The notes: generated by a model from the sequence alone, not told the origin. Positions 26,175 to 34,878 are shown, numbered from the stretch's first letter. The stretch is DNA of 64,000 nt from Lysobacter helvus (GCF_018406645.1 NZ_AP024546.1:2852001-2916000); one strand, 5' to 3'. Program-made: numbers and translations.

Positions 26175-29100
26175 GCATCGCCGAGCTCAGCATCAAGCGG
26201 CCCGTCACCACGATCATGCTGTTCGTGTCGATGGTGGTGGTGGGCCTGATCGCGGCCGTGCGGCTGCCGCTGGAAGCGATGCCCGATGTCTCGGCGCCGT
26301 TCCTGTTCGTGCAGCTGCCGTACGCGGGCTCCACGCCGGAGGAAGTGGAGCGCACGATCCTGCGCCCCGTGGAAGAAACGCTTTCGACGATGACCGACGT
26401 CAAGAGCATGCAGGGCAACGCGACGTCCGAGCAGGGCAGCGTGTTCCTGATGTTCTCCGACTGGGATCGCGACATCGAGATCGCCGCGGCCGAAGCCCGC
26501 GAACGCATCGATGCGATCCGCGCCGACCTCCCCGACGACCTGCAGCGCTACTTCGTGTGGAAGTGGTCGACGAGCGACGAGCCGGCGATCGAACTGCGCC
26601 TGACCAGCAAGTCGCTCGACCTCACGAAGGAATACGACCGCATCGACCGCGTGTACAAGCGCCGGCTCGAACGCATTCCCGGCGTGGCGAAGGTGGAACT
26701 GGAAGGCGCGCCGCAGAACGAAGTCGAGATCGCGATCGACCAGGACCGCCTCAACGCGCACGGCCTGGCGCTTAACGACCTCGACACGCGCCTGCGCGCG
26801 GTCAACTTCTCCGTCTCGGCGGGCCAGATCGACAACGGCACGCAGCGCCTGCGCGTGCAGCCGATCGGCGAACTCACCGACCTGCAACAGTTGCGCGACC
26901 TCGTGCTGGCGAAGGGCGTGCGCCTGTCCGACGTGGCCGACGTGCGCCTGAAGCCCGAGAAGATGCCGTACGGCCGTCGCCTCGACGGGCGCCCGGCGGT
27001 GGGCATCGACGTCTACAAGGAGCGCGACGCGAACCTCGTCGACGTCTCGCGCGGGGTCAAGGCGGAACTGGCGGAGATCGCGAAGGACGGCGGCGTGCCC
27101 GACGTCGACCTGCTGGTCCAGTGGGATGCGGGCGAAAGCGTCGTCGGTTCGTTGTTGAGCCTGGCCGAAGCTGGCGCGATCGGCCTGCTGCTGTCGATCG
27201 CGGTGCTGTACTTCTTCCTGCGCCACTGGCCGTCGACGATGATGGTGACGCTGGCGATCCCGATCTGCTTCATCATGACGCTGGGCTTCATGTACTTCGT
27301 CGGCATCACGCTCAACGTGCTGACGATGATGGGCCTGCTGCTGGCGATCGGCATGCTGGTGGACAACGCGGTCGTGGTGGTGGAAAGCATCTACCAGGAA
27401 CGCGAACGCCTGGGCGGCGATCCCAAGCTCGCCTCGATCATCGGCACGCGCCACGTCGCCATCGCGCTGTCGGCCGGCACCTTGTGCCACTGCATCGTGT
27501 TCGTGCCGAACCTGTTCGGCGAAAAGAACATGATCAGCATCTACATGGGCCAGATCGCGATCACGATCTGCGTCTCGCTGCTGGCCTCGTGGCTGGTGGC
27601 CGTGAGCCTGATCCCGATGCTGTCGGCGCGCATGAAGACGCCGCCGGCCGTGCGCAACGAGAAGGGCCTGATCTCGCGCCTGCAGCGCCGCTATGCCCGC
27701 ATGCTGCGCTGGACGCTCGAGCATCGCGGCTGGAGCGTGCTGGGCATCCTGCTGATCGTGGTGATGAGCCTCGGCCCGATGGTCTGGACCAAGACGAACA
27801 TGTTCGGCGGCGACGACATCGGCGAGATCGACATCTACTACCAGTGGAAGGGCGCCTACACGAAGGAGCAGATGTCGGACGAGATCCTGAAGGTCGAGAA
27901 GTTCCTCGACGCGCATCGCCAGGATTACCACATCGAACAGGTGTTCTCGCGCTATCGCGAACAGGGCTGGGCGGGCACCAACATCAAGCTGTCCACCAAG
28001 GACGCGAAGGAAATCACGCGCGTCACCGAAGCGCTGCGCAAGGACCTGCCGAAGTCGGCGCGCGCCAACCTCGGCATCGGCGACCAGGGCGGCCCGGGCG
28101 GCGACAAGCAGGGCAAGGAAATCCAGGTGATGCTGGTCGGCGATTCCACGCAGACCCTGAACGACATCGCCGAGGAAGTCGTGCCGCTGCTCGCGCGCAA
28201 CAAGCAGTTGCGCGACGTGCGCGTGGACAACGGCGACCGCAACAGCGAGCTCACCGTAACGGTGGACCGCGATCGCGCGGCGGCGTTCGGCTTCAGCGCG
28301 AACGACGTGGCGACCTTCGTGGGCCTGGCCTTGCGTGGCGCGCCGCTGCGCGAGTTCCGTCGCGGCGACACCGAAGTGCCGGTGTGGGTGCGCTTCGCCG
28401 GCGCCGACAACTACGGCACCGAGGACCTCGCCAGCTTCACCGTGCGCACCGCCGACGGCCGCAGCGTCCCGCTGCTGTCGATGGTGAACGTGCAGGTGCG
28501 CGCGGCCGCGTCCACCATCGAGCGCACCAACCGCCAGACCACGCTCACGATCACCGCGGGCCTGCCCGACAAGGTGACGCAGCCGGATGCGCGCAAGGCG
28601 ATCGAGACCACGCTGAAGACGGTGAACTTCCCGGCCGGCTACAACTTCTCGTTCGACCGCCCGGAGTTCATGAGCGACGACGCCGCGGTGAAGCAGATGA
28701 TGTTCAACCTCGGCATCGCGCTGGTGATGATCTACATCGTGATGGCCGCGGTGTTCGAGTCGCTGCTGTTCCCCTCGGCGATCATGAGCGGCGTGCTGTT
28801 CTCGATCTTCGGCGTGTTCTGGCTGTTCTGGCTCACCGGCACCCAGTTCAACATCATGGCCTTCATCGGCATCCTGGTACTGATGGGCGTGGTGGTGAAC
28901 AACGGCATCGTGATGGTCGAGCACATCAACAACCTGCGCAGGCGAGGGCTCTCACGCACGGACGCATTGGTGGAAGGCAGCAAGGAACGCCTGCGCCCGA
29001 TCCTGATGACGATGGGCACGGCGATCCTGGCGATGGTGCCGATCGCGGTGGGCAACACGCAGATGGCGGGCGATGGCCCGGCGTACTACCCGATGGCGCG

Positions 29101-29272
29101 CGCGATCGCCGGTGGCCTCGCGTTCTCCACGGTGGTCAGCCTGATGTTCCTGCCCACCATCTACGCGATGCTCGACGACCTGCGGCACGGCACCGTGCGC
29201 ATGATCCAGCGCGCACGTGGCGACAAGGGCGGGGTGCCGGCGGCATCGGTCACCGCCATCCACGTCGACTGA
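26171..29272 (+). CDS. RND efflux permease 2
   Basis: Protein of 1033 residues, GTG start overlapping the upstream TGA (GTGA). N-terminus SIAELSIKRPVTTIMLFVSM and MPDVSAPFLFVQLPYAGSTP are typical of HAE1-type pumps. TM4 has IGMLVDNAVVVVE with one aspartate (D398) and Asn in the second place, so the proton-relay pair differs from permease 1. Two-permease, one-adaptor operons are known (MdtBC in E. coli), where the two proteins assemble in one trimer with only one doing the proton work. That model fits here but is inference. It ends one base before the convergent TraB gene's stop. Confidence 0.93.
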   Translation: MSIAELSIKRPVTTIMLFVSMVVVGLIAAVRLPLEAMPDVSAPFLFVQLPYAGSTPEEVERTILRPVEETLSTMTDVKSMQGNATSEQGSVFLMFSDWDRDIEIAAAEARERIDAIRADLPDDLQRYFVWKWSTSDEPAIELRLTSKSLDLTKEYDRIDRVYKRRLERIPGVAKVELEGAPQNEVEIAIDQDRLNAHGLALNDLDTRLRAVNFSVSAGQIDNGTQRLRVQPIGELTDLQQLRDLVLAKGVRLSDVADVRLKPEKMPYGRRLDGRPAVGIDVYKERDANLVDVSRGVKAELAEIAKDGGVPDVDLLVQWDAGESVVGSLLSLAEAGAIGLLLSIAVLYFFLRHWPSTMMVTLAIPICFIMTLGFMYFVGITLNVLTMMGLLLAIGMLVDNAVVVVESIYQERERLGGDPKLASIIGTRHVAIALSAGTLCHCIVFVPNLFGEKNMISIYMGQIAITICVSLLASWLVAVSLIPMLSARMKTPPAVRNEKGLISRLQRRYARMLRWTLEHRGWSVLGILLIVVMSLGPMVWTKTNMFGGDDIGEIDIYYQWKGAYTKEQMSDEILKVEKFLDAHRQDYHIEQVFSRYREQGWAGTNIKLSTKDAKEITRVTEALRKDLPKSARANLGIGDQGGPGGDKQGKEIQVMLVGDSTQTLNDIAEEVVPLLARNKQLRDVRVDNGDRNSELTVTVDRDRAAAFGFSANDVATFVGLALRGAPLREFRRGDTEVPVWVRFAGADNYGTEDLASFTVRTADGRSVPLLSMVNVQVRAAASTIERTNRQTTLTITAGLPDKVTQPDARKAIETTLKTVNFPAGYNFSFDRPEFMSDDAAVKQMMFNLGIALVMIYIVMAAVFESLLFPSAIMSGVLFSIFGVFWLFWLTGTQFNIMAFIGILVLMGVVVNNGIVMVEHINNLRRRGLSRTDALVEGSKERLRPILMTMGTAILAMVPIAVGNTQMAGDGPAYYPMARAIAGGLAFSTVVSLMFLPTIYAMLDDLRHGTVRMIQRARGDKGGVPAASVTAIHVD

Positions 29273-30499
29273 TCAGGCGAGCAGTTTCGCCAGCAGCTTG
29301 GCACCGCCCATCCACACACCGATGGCGGTGCCCAGGCTGGTGAGGAAGAAGTTGAGCAGCACGCGTGCCACGCGGTTGCGATACCACCCGCGCACGCTGC
29401 CGACGTCGTCGCGCAGCGCCATGAAGTCGGCGTAGGTGGGCTTGCGCACCCACGCCTCGACGATCGCGCTGATCGTGCCGGACGCCAAGGCGGGATGCAG
29501 CGGCGTCACCGGCGAGGCGATGAACGCGGCGAGGATGCTGAGCGGATGGCCGCCGGCCGCCGCACAACCGATCGCACCGAGCGTGCCGGTCATCAGCACC
29601 CAATAGAGCATCAGTTCCGCGCCGACTTCGAAGCCGCCGCGGTAGAAGCCCCACGCGAACCCGCCGAGCACGAACACCGACAGGAACACGGTGAACCACG
29701 GGAAGCTGGACTTCTCCTTCACCGATTCCAGTTCGTGGCGGATCGATTGCGGTGCCACCTGGTCGTCGCGCAGGTGGCGCGCCAGGCCTTGCAGGTGTCC
29801 GGCGCCGACCACCGCCAGCACGTTGCGCGCGCCGGAGGCGGCGGTCGCGCTTTCGCGCAGGCGCGCGGCCATGTAGCGGTCGCGTTCGGCGATCACGGTG
29901 TCGTACAGCGCGGGGCTGTCCTTCGCGAATTCACCGAAGCTCGATTCGAGCATGTCGCCTTGCTTGAGCTTTTCGATCTCGTCGTGGCCGACTTCCTCGT
30001 CGCCGAACAGCGAGGTGATCAGGCCACCGAAGATCTTCGCGCGGCCCCACCAGCCCAGGCGCTGCGAGGCGCGCTTGAAGGTCAGGCCGACGTCGCGGTC
30101 GATGAGGTGCACGGTGAGGTCGCGCGCCTTCGCATCGTTCACCGCGGCCTTGAGTTCGGCGCCCGGTTCGATGCCGAGTTGTTCGGCGAGGCGCCGCTGG
30201 TACGCAGCGAGGCCGAGGTTGGCGGCGAACAGCGCGGTCTTGCCTTCGCGCAGCACCTTCACCAGGTCGAGCTTCGCGAGCGCTTCGGGATCGGACAACG
30301 CGGCGAGGCGCTGCGGATCCAGTTCCACCGCGATCGTGTCGTACGTGCCGCCGGCGATCGCCGCGTGCACGGCGTCGACGCTCGCCTTCGAGACATGCGC
30401 GGTGCCGAGGAGGGCGTAGCGGACGCCGTCGCGTTCGACGATGGCGTGCGGCTGGTCGGCGAGGGAAGGATCAGCGGGCGAAACGATCGGGTCGGTCAT
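29273..30499 (-). CDS. TraB/GumN family protein with C-terminal membrane helices
   Basis: Protein of 408 residues. The soluble part (1-~250) has the TraB/PrgY hallmarks: LLGTAHVSKASVDAVHAAI with GTAHxS, VAVELDPQRLAAL, a loop LIDRDVGLTFKRA and VVGAGHLQGL. About four helices follow (first FPWFTVFLSVFVLGGFAWGF, last ARVLLNFFLTSLGTAIGVW). The family (TraB/PrgY in enterococci, TRABD in animals) resembles Tiki metalloproteases and shows conserved His/Glu residues; the Gram-negative role is unproven. No neighbour hints at function. No ribosome-binding site is clear; the start was set by the ATG just before the conserved part. Confidence 0.85.
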   Translation of the reverse strand: MTDPIVSPADPSLADQPHAIVERDGVRYALLGTAHVSKASVDAVHAAIAGGTYDTIAVELDPQRLAALSDPEALAKLDLVKVLREGKTALFAANLGLAAYQRRLAEQLGIEPGAELKAAVNDAKARDLTVHLIDRDVGLTFKRASQRLGWWGRAKIFGGLITSLFGDEEVGHDEIEKLKQGDMLESSFGEFAKDSPALYDTVIAERDRYMAARLRESATAASGARNVLAVVGAGHLQGLARHLRDDQVAPQSIRHELESVKEKSSFPWFTVFLSVFVLGGFAWGFYRGGFEVGAELMLYWVLMTGTLGAIGCAAAGGHPLSILAAFIASPVTPLHPALASGTISAIVEAWVRKPTYADFMALRDDVGSVRGWYRNRVARVLLNFFLTSLGTAIGVWMGGAKLLAKLLA

Positions 30500-30581
30500 C
30501 GGGACTGCGTCTGGGGAAGGCGACCGCCGGGGCACCGGCGGCCGCGCAGCATAGACGTTCGCCCGCGCCGGGCGCACCCGT

Positions 30582-31508
30582 TCAAGCGAGGCCGAAGGGC
30601 AGATTCGGCGAAGACACCACGCGTTCGCCCACCGCTTCGCCGCGCAGGAAGCGCAGCGCCGCGGCGATGACGCCGGCGTCGCCCGCGATGCGGTTGTGGC
30701 CCAGGCCCTGCGTGCTGAGCAGGCGCGAGTCCGCCCAGTAGCGCGCGTAACGCTCGCCTTCGGCCCACGGCACTTCCTGGTCTTCCACGTCGTGGACGAT
30801 CAGCGCGGGGCGGCCGATGCGCGGCACCGTGTGGTGCGCCTGCAGGCTGTCGAAGGTGACGCCCACGCTCGCTTCGAAACCGGCGATGAGTCCACGCCAC
30901 AGCCGCTGCGGCAGGCGCACCAGACGCGCGAAGCGGTAAGCGGCGTCTTCGGGATCGGCGGCGGGGGCGATCAGCACGATGCGTTCGGCCTGCAGGCCCT
31001 GCGCGAGCGCAACGCTGGCGGCGGCCCCCCCGAGCGAATGCGCGACCAACGCCGCCGCCGGCCCGAAGCGGCGTGCGACGGCGAGCAGCGTGCTGGCGAA
31101 ATCCGGCAGCGTGGTGCGTTCGCCGGTGCTGCGCCCGTGCGCGGGCTGGTCGAACGCGACGACGGCGTAACCCGCCGCGCGCAACGCCGGCACCCACGCC
31201 AGGAAACGCGTGCCATGGCTCGACCAGCCGTGCGCGAACAACACGTAGGGCTGCGATGCCGGATCGCCCCACGCATACGTCGCGATGCGGTGGCCATCGA
31301 GGTCGAAGCTGTCGCAGGTCGCATCGCCCACCGGCGCCTGCAACGCCCGCGCGCGGCTGCTTTCGAACGGCGTGGAGAACAACGCGCCAGCGCGGCGCAA
31401 CGTCGCGGCCGGATCGAACGCGCTCCCGACACGCATGACGGCGCGCATCCACAGCAGGGGAAGGGCGGATCGAACGGTCGTGCTAATTCTGGAGGCGGCG
31501 ATGGTCAT
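30582..31508 (-). CDS. alpha/beta-hydrolase family protein
   Basis: Protein of 308 residues. After ~85 residues comes VLFAHGWSSHGTRF (oxyanion loop), then FDQPAHGRS, then LVAHSLGGAAASVALAQ with nucleophile Ser158, an acidic residue in DVEDQEVPW and His in GLGHNRI. This is a classic serine hydrolase of lipase/esterase type; the nucleophile elbow begins with Ala instead of Gly. No signal peptide. The ATG has GGAG 7 bases upstream. It lies 19 bases downstream of a TetR repressor on the same strand, so it is probably controlled by that repressor in response to its substrate or product. Confidence 0.85.
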   Translation of the reverse strand: MTIAASRISTTVRSALPLLWMRAVMRVGSAFDPAATLRRAGALFSTPFESSRARALQAPVGDATCDSFDLDGHRIATYAWGDPASQPYVLFAHGWSSHGTRFLAWVPALRAAGYAVVAFDQPAHGRSTGERTTLPDFASTLLAVARRFGPAAALVAHSLGGAAASVALAQGLQAERIVLIAPAADPEDAAYRFARLVRLPQRLWRGLIAGFEASVGVTFDSLQAHHTVPRIGRPALIVHDVEDQEVPWAEGERYARYWADSRLLSTQGLGHNRIAGDAGVIAAALRFLRGEAVGERVVSSPNLPFGLA

Positions 31509-31527
31509 GGGGGAACTCCGCGAAGGA

Positions 31528-32133
31528 TCAGCGTGGGGCGTGGTGGGCGATCCAGCGCTCGATCGCGCGGTCGCCGTGGTGTCGCGCCACGTCGTAGCCG
31601 AACAGGCCGGCTTCGTGGTGGGCGGCGAGGGGAATGGCGTAGAGCTCGAAGACGCATTGTTCGACGTCGTCGGCGGCGAGGTGGCCGCAATCGATCGCCT
31701 GCTGCACGGCGCGATGAAGTTCGGCGCGCCAGCGCGTTTCGTTGTGCAGCACCTGGTCGCGCAACACGCCGGGCCGGTCGTCGTATTCCATGACGGAGCC
31801 GACCAGCACGCAGCCACCGCGCTGCGTGCCGCGCACCCATTCGAACCAGTTGCGCATGATGGCGCGCACGCGCGGCAGGCCACGCGGTTGCGCCAGCGCG
31901 GGGATGAGCACGGCGTTGCCGAAGCGCAGCGCGGCTTCTTCCAGGACGGCGAGCTGCAGGTCTTCGCGCGAACCGAAGTGCGCGAACACGCCGCTCTTCG
32001 ACATGCCGACCGCGGTGGCCAGCGGGCCGATCGACAGGCCTTCCACGCCGGAGGCGCGGGCGATGTCGTAGGCGCGGGCCACGATGGATTCGCGGGTGGC
32101 GGCGCCTTTCGACGTGGCGGTCAGGGTGGTCAT
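31528..32133 (-). CDS. TetR/AcrR-family transcriptional regulator
   Basis: Protein of 201 residues. The N-terminal helix-turn-helix is clear: SIVARAYDIARASGVEGLSI, then GPLATAVGMSKSGVFAHFGS, then REDLQLAVLEEAALRF. The C-terminal ligand-binding part has PALAQPRGLPRVRAIMRNWF and GGCVLVGSVMEYDDRPGV. This layout is seen in TetR proteins that guard small stress-related enzymes. It is upstream of the alpha/beta-hydrolase in one operon. Two copies of GACCGTTYGT lie in its own promoter, suggesting self-repression. The ATG at 32133 has no Shine-Dalgarno and a -10-like TATTGT 8 bases upstream; a leaderless message is possible. Confidence 0.9.
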   Translation of the reverse strand: MTTLTATSKGAATRESIVARAYDIARASGVEGLSIGPLATAVGMSKSGVFAHFGSREDLQLAVLEEAALRFGNAVLIPALAQPRGLPRVRAIMRNWFEWVRGTQRGGCVLVGSVMEYDDRPGVLRDQVLHNETRWRAELHRAVQQAIDCGHLAADDVEQCVFELYAIPLAAHHEAGLFGYDVARHHGDRAIERWIAHHAPR

Positions 32134-32141
32134 GGCGGCGG

Positions 32142-32179
32142 ACAATAGCACGACCGTTCGTATCTGGAAGACCGTTTGT
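32142..32179 (-). promoter_or_regulatory. TetR gene promoter with tandem GACCGTTYGT repeats
   Basis: On the minus strand TATTGT (32142-32147) could be the -10 box, 8 bases before the ATG. Two near-identical 10-mers, GACCGTTCGT (32152-32161) and GACCGTTTGT (32170-32179), lie 18 bases apart, which is close to two helical turns. The first fills the -10/-35 spacer and the second meets the -35 region, as expected for a repressor site. Confidence 0.55.
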
Positions 32180-32196
32180 CGGCCCCGCCGAAAAAA

Positions 32197-33084
32197 CTAG
32201 TCGCGATACCGCTTCAGCAGGTCGCCGTAAGCGTCGATCCGGCGATCCCGCAGGAACGGCCAGATGCGGCGGACGTGTTCGCTGCGGGCCATGTCGACTT
32301 CGGCCATCAGGATTTCGGGCTCGCCCTTGGCCTCGGCCAGGAATTCACCCTGCGGCCCCAGCACGTGGCTCGAGCCCCAGAACTGGATGCCCGACGTGCC
32401 GAGCGGCGAGGCTTCATGACCGACGCGATTGCAGCTCAGCACCGGCAGCCCGTTGGCGACGGCGTGGCCGCGGTGGCTGAGGATCCACGCGTTGCGCTGG
32501 CGATCCTTCTCGGCCTGGTCGTCGTCCGGATCCCAGCCGATCGCGGTGGGATACAGCAGCAGTTCCGCGCCGGCGAGCGCCATCAGGCGCGCGCCTTCGG
32601 GATACCACTGGTCCCAGCACACCATCAGGCCGAGGCGGCCGACCGACGTGTCGATCGGTTCGAAGCCGAGGTCGCCGGGCGTGAAGTAGAACTTTTCGTA
32701 GAAGCCCGGATCGTCCGGGATGTGCATCTTGCGGTACTTGCCGGCGGTGCTGCCGTCGGCGTCGAAGACGACCGCGGTGTTGTGGTACAGGCCCGCCGCG
32801 CGCTTTTCGAACAGCGAGCTCACCAGCACGACGCGGTGTTGTTTCGCGAGCGCGGCCAGGCGTTCGGTGCTGGGGCCCGGGATTTTTTCGGCGAGGTCGA
32901 ATTCGCTGACGTCTTCGTGCTGGCAGAAGTACGGGCCGTTGTGCAGTTCCTGCAACAGCACGAGCTTCGCGCCGCGCCTGGCGGCTTCCGCGACGCGCGC
33001 TTCGATGACCGCGAGGTTCTCTTCCGCGCCGCCGTGGTTGCGTTCCTGGATCAGCGCGACGGGCAGGGTCTTCTTCGCGGTCAT
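32197..33084 (-). CDS. aguB: N-carbamoylputrescine amidase
   Basis: Protein of 295 residues of the nitrilase superfamily. The triad is visible: Glu46 (LLQELHNGPYFCQ), Lys119 (KYRKMHIPDDPGFYEKFYF) and Cys156 (LMVCWDQWYPEGARLMAL). The PDDPGFYEKFYF segment is specific to AguB among nitrilases. It hydrolyses N-carbamoylputrescine to putrescine, CO2 and ammonia. The start codon overlaps the aguA stop by four bases (ATGA), with AAGGA 9 bases upstream. With aguA it turns agmatine into putrescine. Confidence 0.96.
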   Translation of the reverse strand: MTAKKTLPVALIQERNHGGAEENLAVIEARVAEAARRGAKLVLLQELHNGPYFCQHEDVSEFDLAEKIPGPSTERLAALAKQHRVVLVSSLFEKRAAGLYHNTAVVFDADGSTAGKYRKMHIPDDPGFYEKFYFTPGDLGFEPIDTSVGRLGLMVCWDQWYPEGARLMALAGAELLLYPTAIGWDPDDDQAEKDRQRNAWILSHRGHAVANGLPVLSCNRVGHEASPLGTSGIQFWGSSHVLGPQGEFLAEAKGEPEILMAEVDMARSEHVRRIWPFLRDRRIDAYGDLLKRYRD

Positions 33085-34130
33085 CGGATCAATCCTTGCG
33101 GCAATTGCATGGTGATGCAGTGCAGGCTGCCGTTCTGCCAGATCAGCGAACGGCACGGCACCTGCACGATCTCGCGGCCCGGGAAGGCCTGCGCCATGAC
33201 GGCGGCCGCGGCATCGTCGGCGGTATCGCCGTACGCCGGCATGAGCACCGCGCCATCCACGATCAGGAAGTTCGCATACGAGGCGGCGAGGCGACGGCCT
33301 TCGTCGACGATGGGCTTGGCCCACGGCAGCGGATACAGGCGATACGGTTCTTCGTCGCGCGTGCGCAATGCGGCGATGTCTTCGGCCATCGCGCGGAGCT
33401 CGATGAAGTGTGAATCGGATTCGTCGTCGCAGGCCTGGAACACGATCGCGTCGTCCGGCGCGAAGCGCGCCAGCGTGTCGATATGAGCGTCGGTGTCGTC
33501 GCCTTCGAGATACCCGTGGTCGAGCCACAGCACGCGATCCTGCACGAGCCAGTCGCGCAGTCGCTTGTCGAGCTGCGTGCGCGACAGGTCCGGATGGCGT
33601 TCGTGCAGGCACGTCCACGTGGTGAGCAGCGTGCCGGCGCCGTCGGTTTCGATCGCGCCGCCTTCCAGCGCGAAGTCGATCGATTCGCGCGTGGCATCGG
33701 TGAACACGCCGGCGTCGACGAGGTGTTCGATCAGTTGGTCGTCGCGACTCGCTTCGAATTTGCCGCCCCAGCCGGTGAATCGGAAATCGAGCAGCTTGAA
33801 GCCGTTCGGCGTGCGCAGGGTGATCGGGCCGGAATCGCGCAGCCACGTGTCGTCGTAGTCGACTTCGACGAAACGCACGCGCGACAGGTCGACGCGCGAG
33901 GAACGCAGGCGCGCTTCGGCATACGTCTGCAGGTCGGCGTCGGCCACGCAGACCACCACGTTCGTGCGGGGCACGAGCGCGGCGACGAGCGCGATGTAGG
34001 TTTCTTCGACGTCGCCCAGGCGCGCGGCCCAGTCGGTGTCGGCGTGCGGCCAGGCGATGAGGACCGCGGACTGGGGTTCCCATTCCGCGGGGAACCGCTC
34101 CTGGTCGGAGCGGAGGAGGGCTTCGGGCAT
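33081..34130 (-). CDS. aguA: agmatine deiminase
   Basis: Protein of 349 residues of the guanidino-group-modifying family (peptidylarginine deiminase type). Key parts are AVLIAWPHADTDW, DTWLRDSGPITL with the substrate-binding Asp, GWGGKFEA, ESIDFALEGGAIETDGAGTL, LDHGYLEGDDTDAHID with the His, and the catalytic Cys338 in NGSLHCITMQLPQG. It converts agmatine to N-carbamoylputrescine and ammonia. The start ATG shares its final A with the upstream stop (TGATG), so it is coupled to the small gene before it. Confidence 0.95.
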   Translation of the reverse strand: MPEALLRSDQERFPAEWEPQSAVLIAWPHADTDWAARLGDVEETYIALVAALVPRTNVVVCVADADLQTYAEARLRSSRVDLSRVRFVEVDYDDTWLRDSGPITLRTPNGFKLLDFRFTGWGGKFEASRDDQLIEHLVDAGVFTDATRESIDFALEGGAIETDGAGTLLTTWTCLHERHPDLSRTQLDKRLRDWLVQDRVLWLDHGYLEGDDTDAHIDTLARFAPDDAIVFQACDDESDSHFIELRAMAEDIAALRTRDEEPYRLYPLPWAKPIVDEGRRLAASYANFLIVDGAVLMPAYGDTADDAAAAVMAQAFPGREIVQVPCRSLIWQNGSLHCITMQLPQGLIR

Positions 34131-34492
34131 CAGCGGATCGCGGGTTTCGGGCCTACTTCGTTGGCGTCGGCCTTGTTGGCCACCGCATCGATGACGCGGC
34201 TCTTTTCGAAGTAGACGGTGAAGGTGGGGTAGGTCCAGCGGTTGATGGTCGGCCACTGGCGCTTCTGGCCGCCGCGCGGGTCGAGCTGGTCGGCCGGCTT
34301 GCCGTACTTCGCTTCGACCTGCTGCATCGTCATGCCGCGCGCCGGCATGGCCGCGCTGTTTTCCTGCTGCACGCGCTCGACGAGGAGCGTGTCGCCCTCG
34401 GTCACGACGGCCTGCGGGGTCGCTTCCTGCGCGAAGGCGGCGCCGGCGAAGGCGAGGGCGAACAACATCGGCACCACGGTACGCATGTTCAT
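34130..34492 (-). CDS. exported BamE/SmpA-like small protein
   Basis: Protein of 120 residues. A signal peptide ([20 protein letters not shown]) ends at AFA-QEATP. The core [17 protein letters not shown], then [25 protein letters not shown] resembles the BamE/SmpA-OmlA fold (GMT helix, a turn ending in a Pro, WxY strand and a vYFe strand). It has no lipobox, so it is a soluble periplasmic protein rather than the BamE lipoprotein. AGGGGAG lies 7 bases before the ATG. The TGATG overlap with aguA places it in the agmatine operon, though a link to agmatine is unproven. Confidence 0.8.
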   Translation of the reverse strand: MNMRTVVPMLFALAFAGAAFAQEATPQAVVTEGDTLLVERVQQENSAAMPARGMTMQQVEAKYGKPADQLDPRGGQKRQWPTINRWTYPTFTVYFEKSRVIDAVANKADANEVGPKPAIR

Positions 34493-34521
34493 CGCGAGCA
34501 CTCCCCTTGTGAATGGGGCGG

Positions 34522-34527
34522 ATTGTA
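34522..34527 (-). promoter_or_regulatory. -10 element (TACAAT) for the small-protein/aguAB operon
   Basis: On the minus strand TACAAT lies about 30 bases upstream of the ATG at 34492, leaving room for the AGGGGAG ribosome-binding site. No good -35 box is seen. Confidence 0.45.
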
Positions 34528-34596
34528 AGCACAAGGATGCAGGGGACGGGATTACGCCCCCGTCACGGTTCCGGGCATCACTGGCCGCGGAAACGA

Positions 34597-34620
34597 GAAA
34601 GCCGCCTTGCGGCGGCTTTC
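34597..34620 (-). terminator. rpmJ terminator
   Basis: GAAAGCCGCC (34597-34606), loop TTGC, GGCGGCTTTC (34611-34620): a perfect 10-bp stem 24 bases after the L36 stop, followed on the minus strand by a T-rich TCTCGTTT. Confidence 0.75.
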
Positions 34621-34643
34621 GTTTGATCGCAAGGAACTGCGTA

Positions 34644-34769
34644 TCAGCGCTGGCGCGCCTTGAAACGCGGGTTGGACTTGCAGATCACGAAGACCTTGCC
34701 ACGACGGCGGACCACCTTGCAGTCGCGGTGACGGGCCTTCGCGGACTTCAGGGAGGACAGGACCTTCAT
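34644..34769 (-). CDS. rpmJ: 50S ribosomal protein L36, zinc-ligand-lacking (type B) form
   Basis: Protein of 41 residues beginning [20 protein letters not shown] and ending [11 protein letters not shown]. This is L36 of the YkgO/type B class: residues aligned with the first zinc Cys and with the His ligand of normal L36 are absent, leaving only Cys17 and Cys30. Such C-minus forms work without zinc and are often Zur-regulated when a C-plus copy also exists; here no second copy is in the window. It lies in the 50S subunit. Its own promoter and terminator make it a single-gene unit, divergent from cmk. Confidence 0.93.
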   Translation of the reverse strand: MKVLSSLKSAKARHRDCKVVRRRGKVFVICKSNPRFKARQR

Positions 34770-34849
34770 GACGAACCTCGGCAACGAATCGGATGGATGG
34801 AATGCGCGCCGCAGGGTGCGACGGGCAGGGCGGTAACGCGAAGCCGCGC

Positions 34850-34878
34850 ATTCTGCCGGCTTTTCTTCGCCCGCTCAA
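34850..34878 (-). promoter_or_regulatory. rpmJ promoter
   Basis: On the minus strand TTGAGC (34873-34878) and CAGAAT (34850-34855) are 17 bases apart, a good sigma-70 spacing. The leader to the L36 ATG would be about 75 bases. No Zur-like palindrome is evident. Confidence 0.6.

Noticed and set aside
26060-28924. 954-codon open frame on the minus strand opposite the second RND permease
   Set aside because: Shadow of the second pump gene; composition (His, Val, Asp, Arg) is that of antisense G/C-rich codons.
29273-30499. conjugation TraB protein as a sign of a mobile element
   Set aside because: This is the TraB/PrgY-GumN family, not the type IV secretion TraB; no mobility genes or attachment repeats are nearby.
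34552-34878. 108-codon minus-strand frame covering the L36 gene
   Set aside because: The conserved 41-residue L36 lies in a different frame here with its own promoter and terminator.
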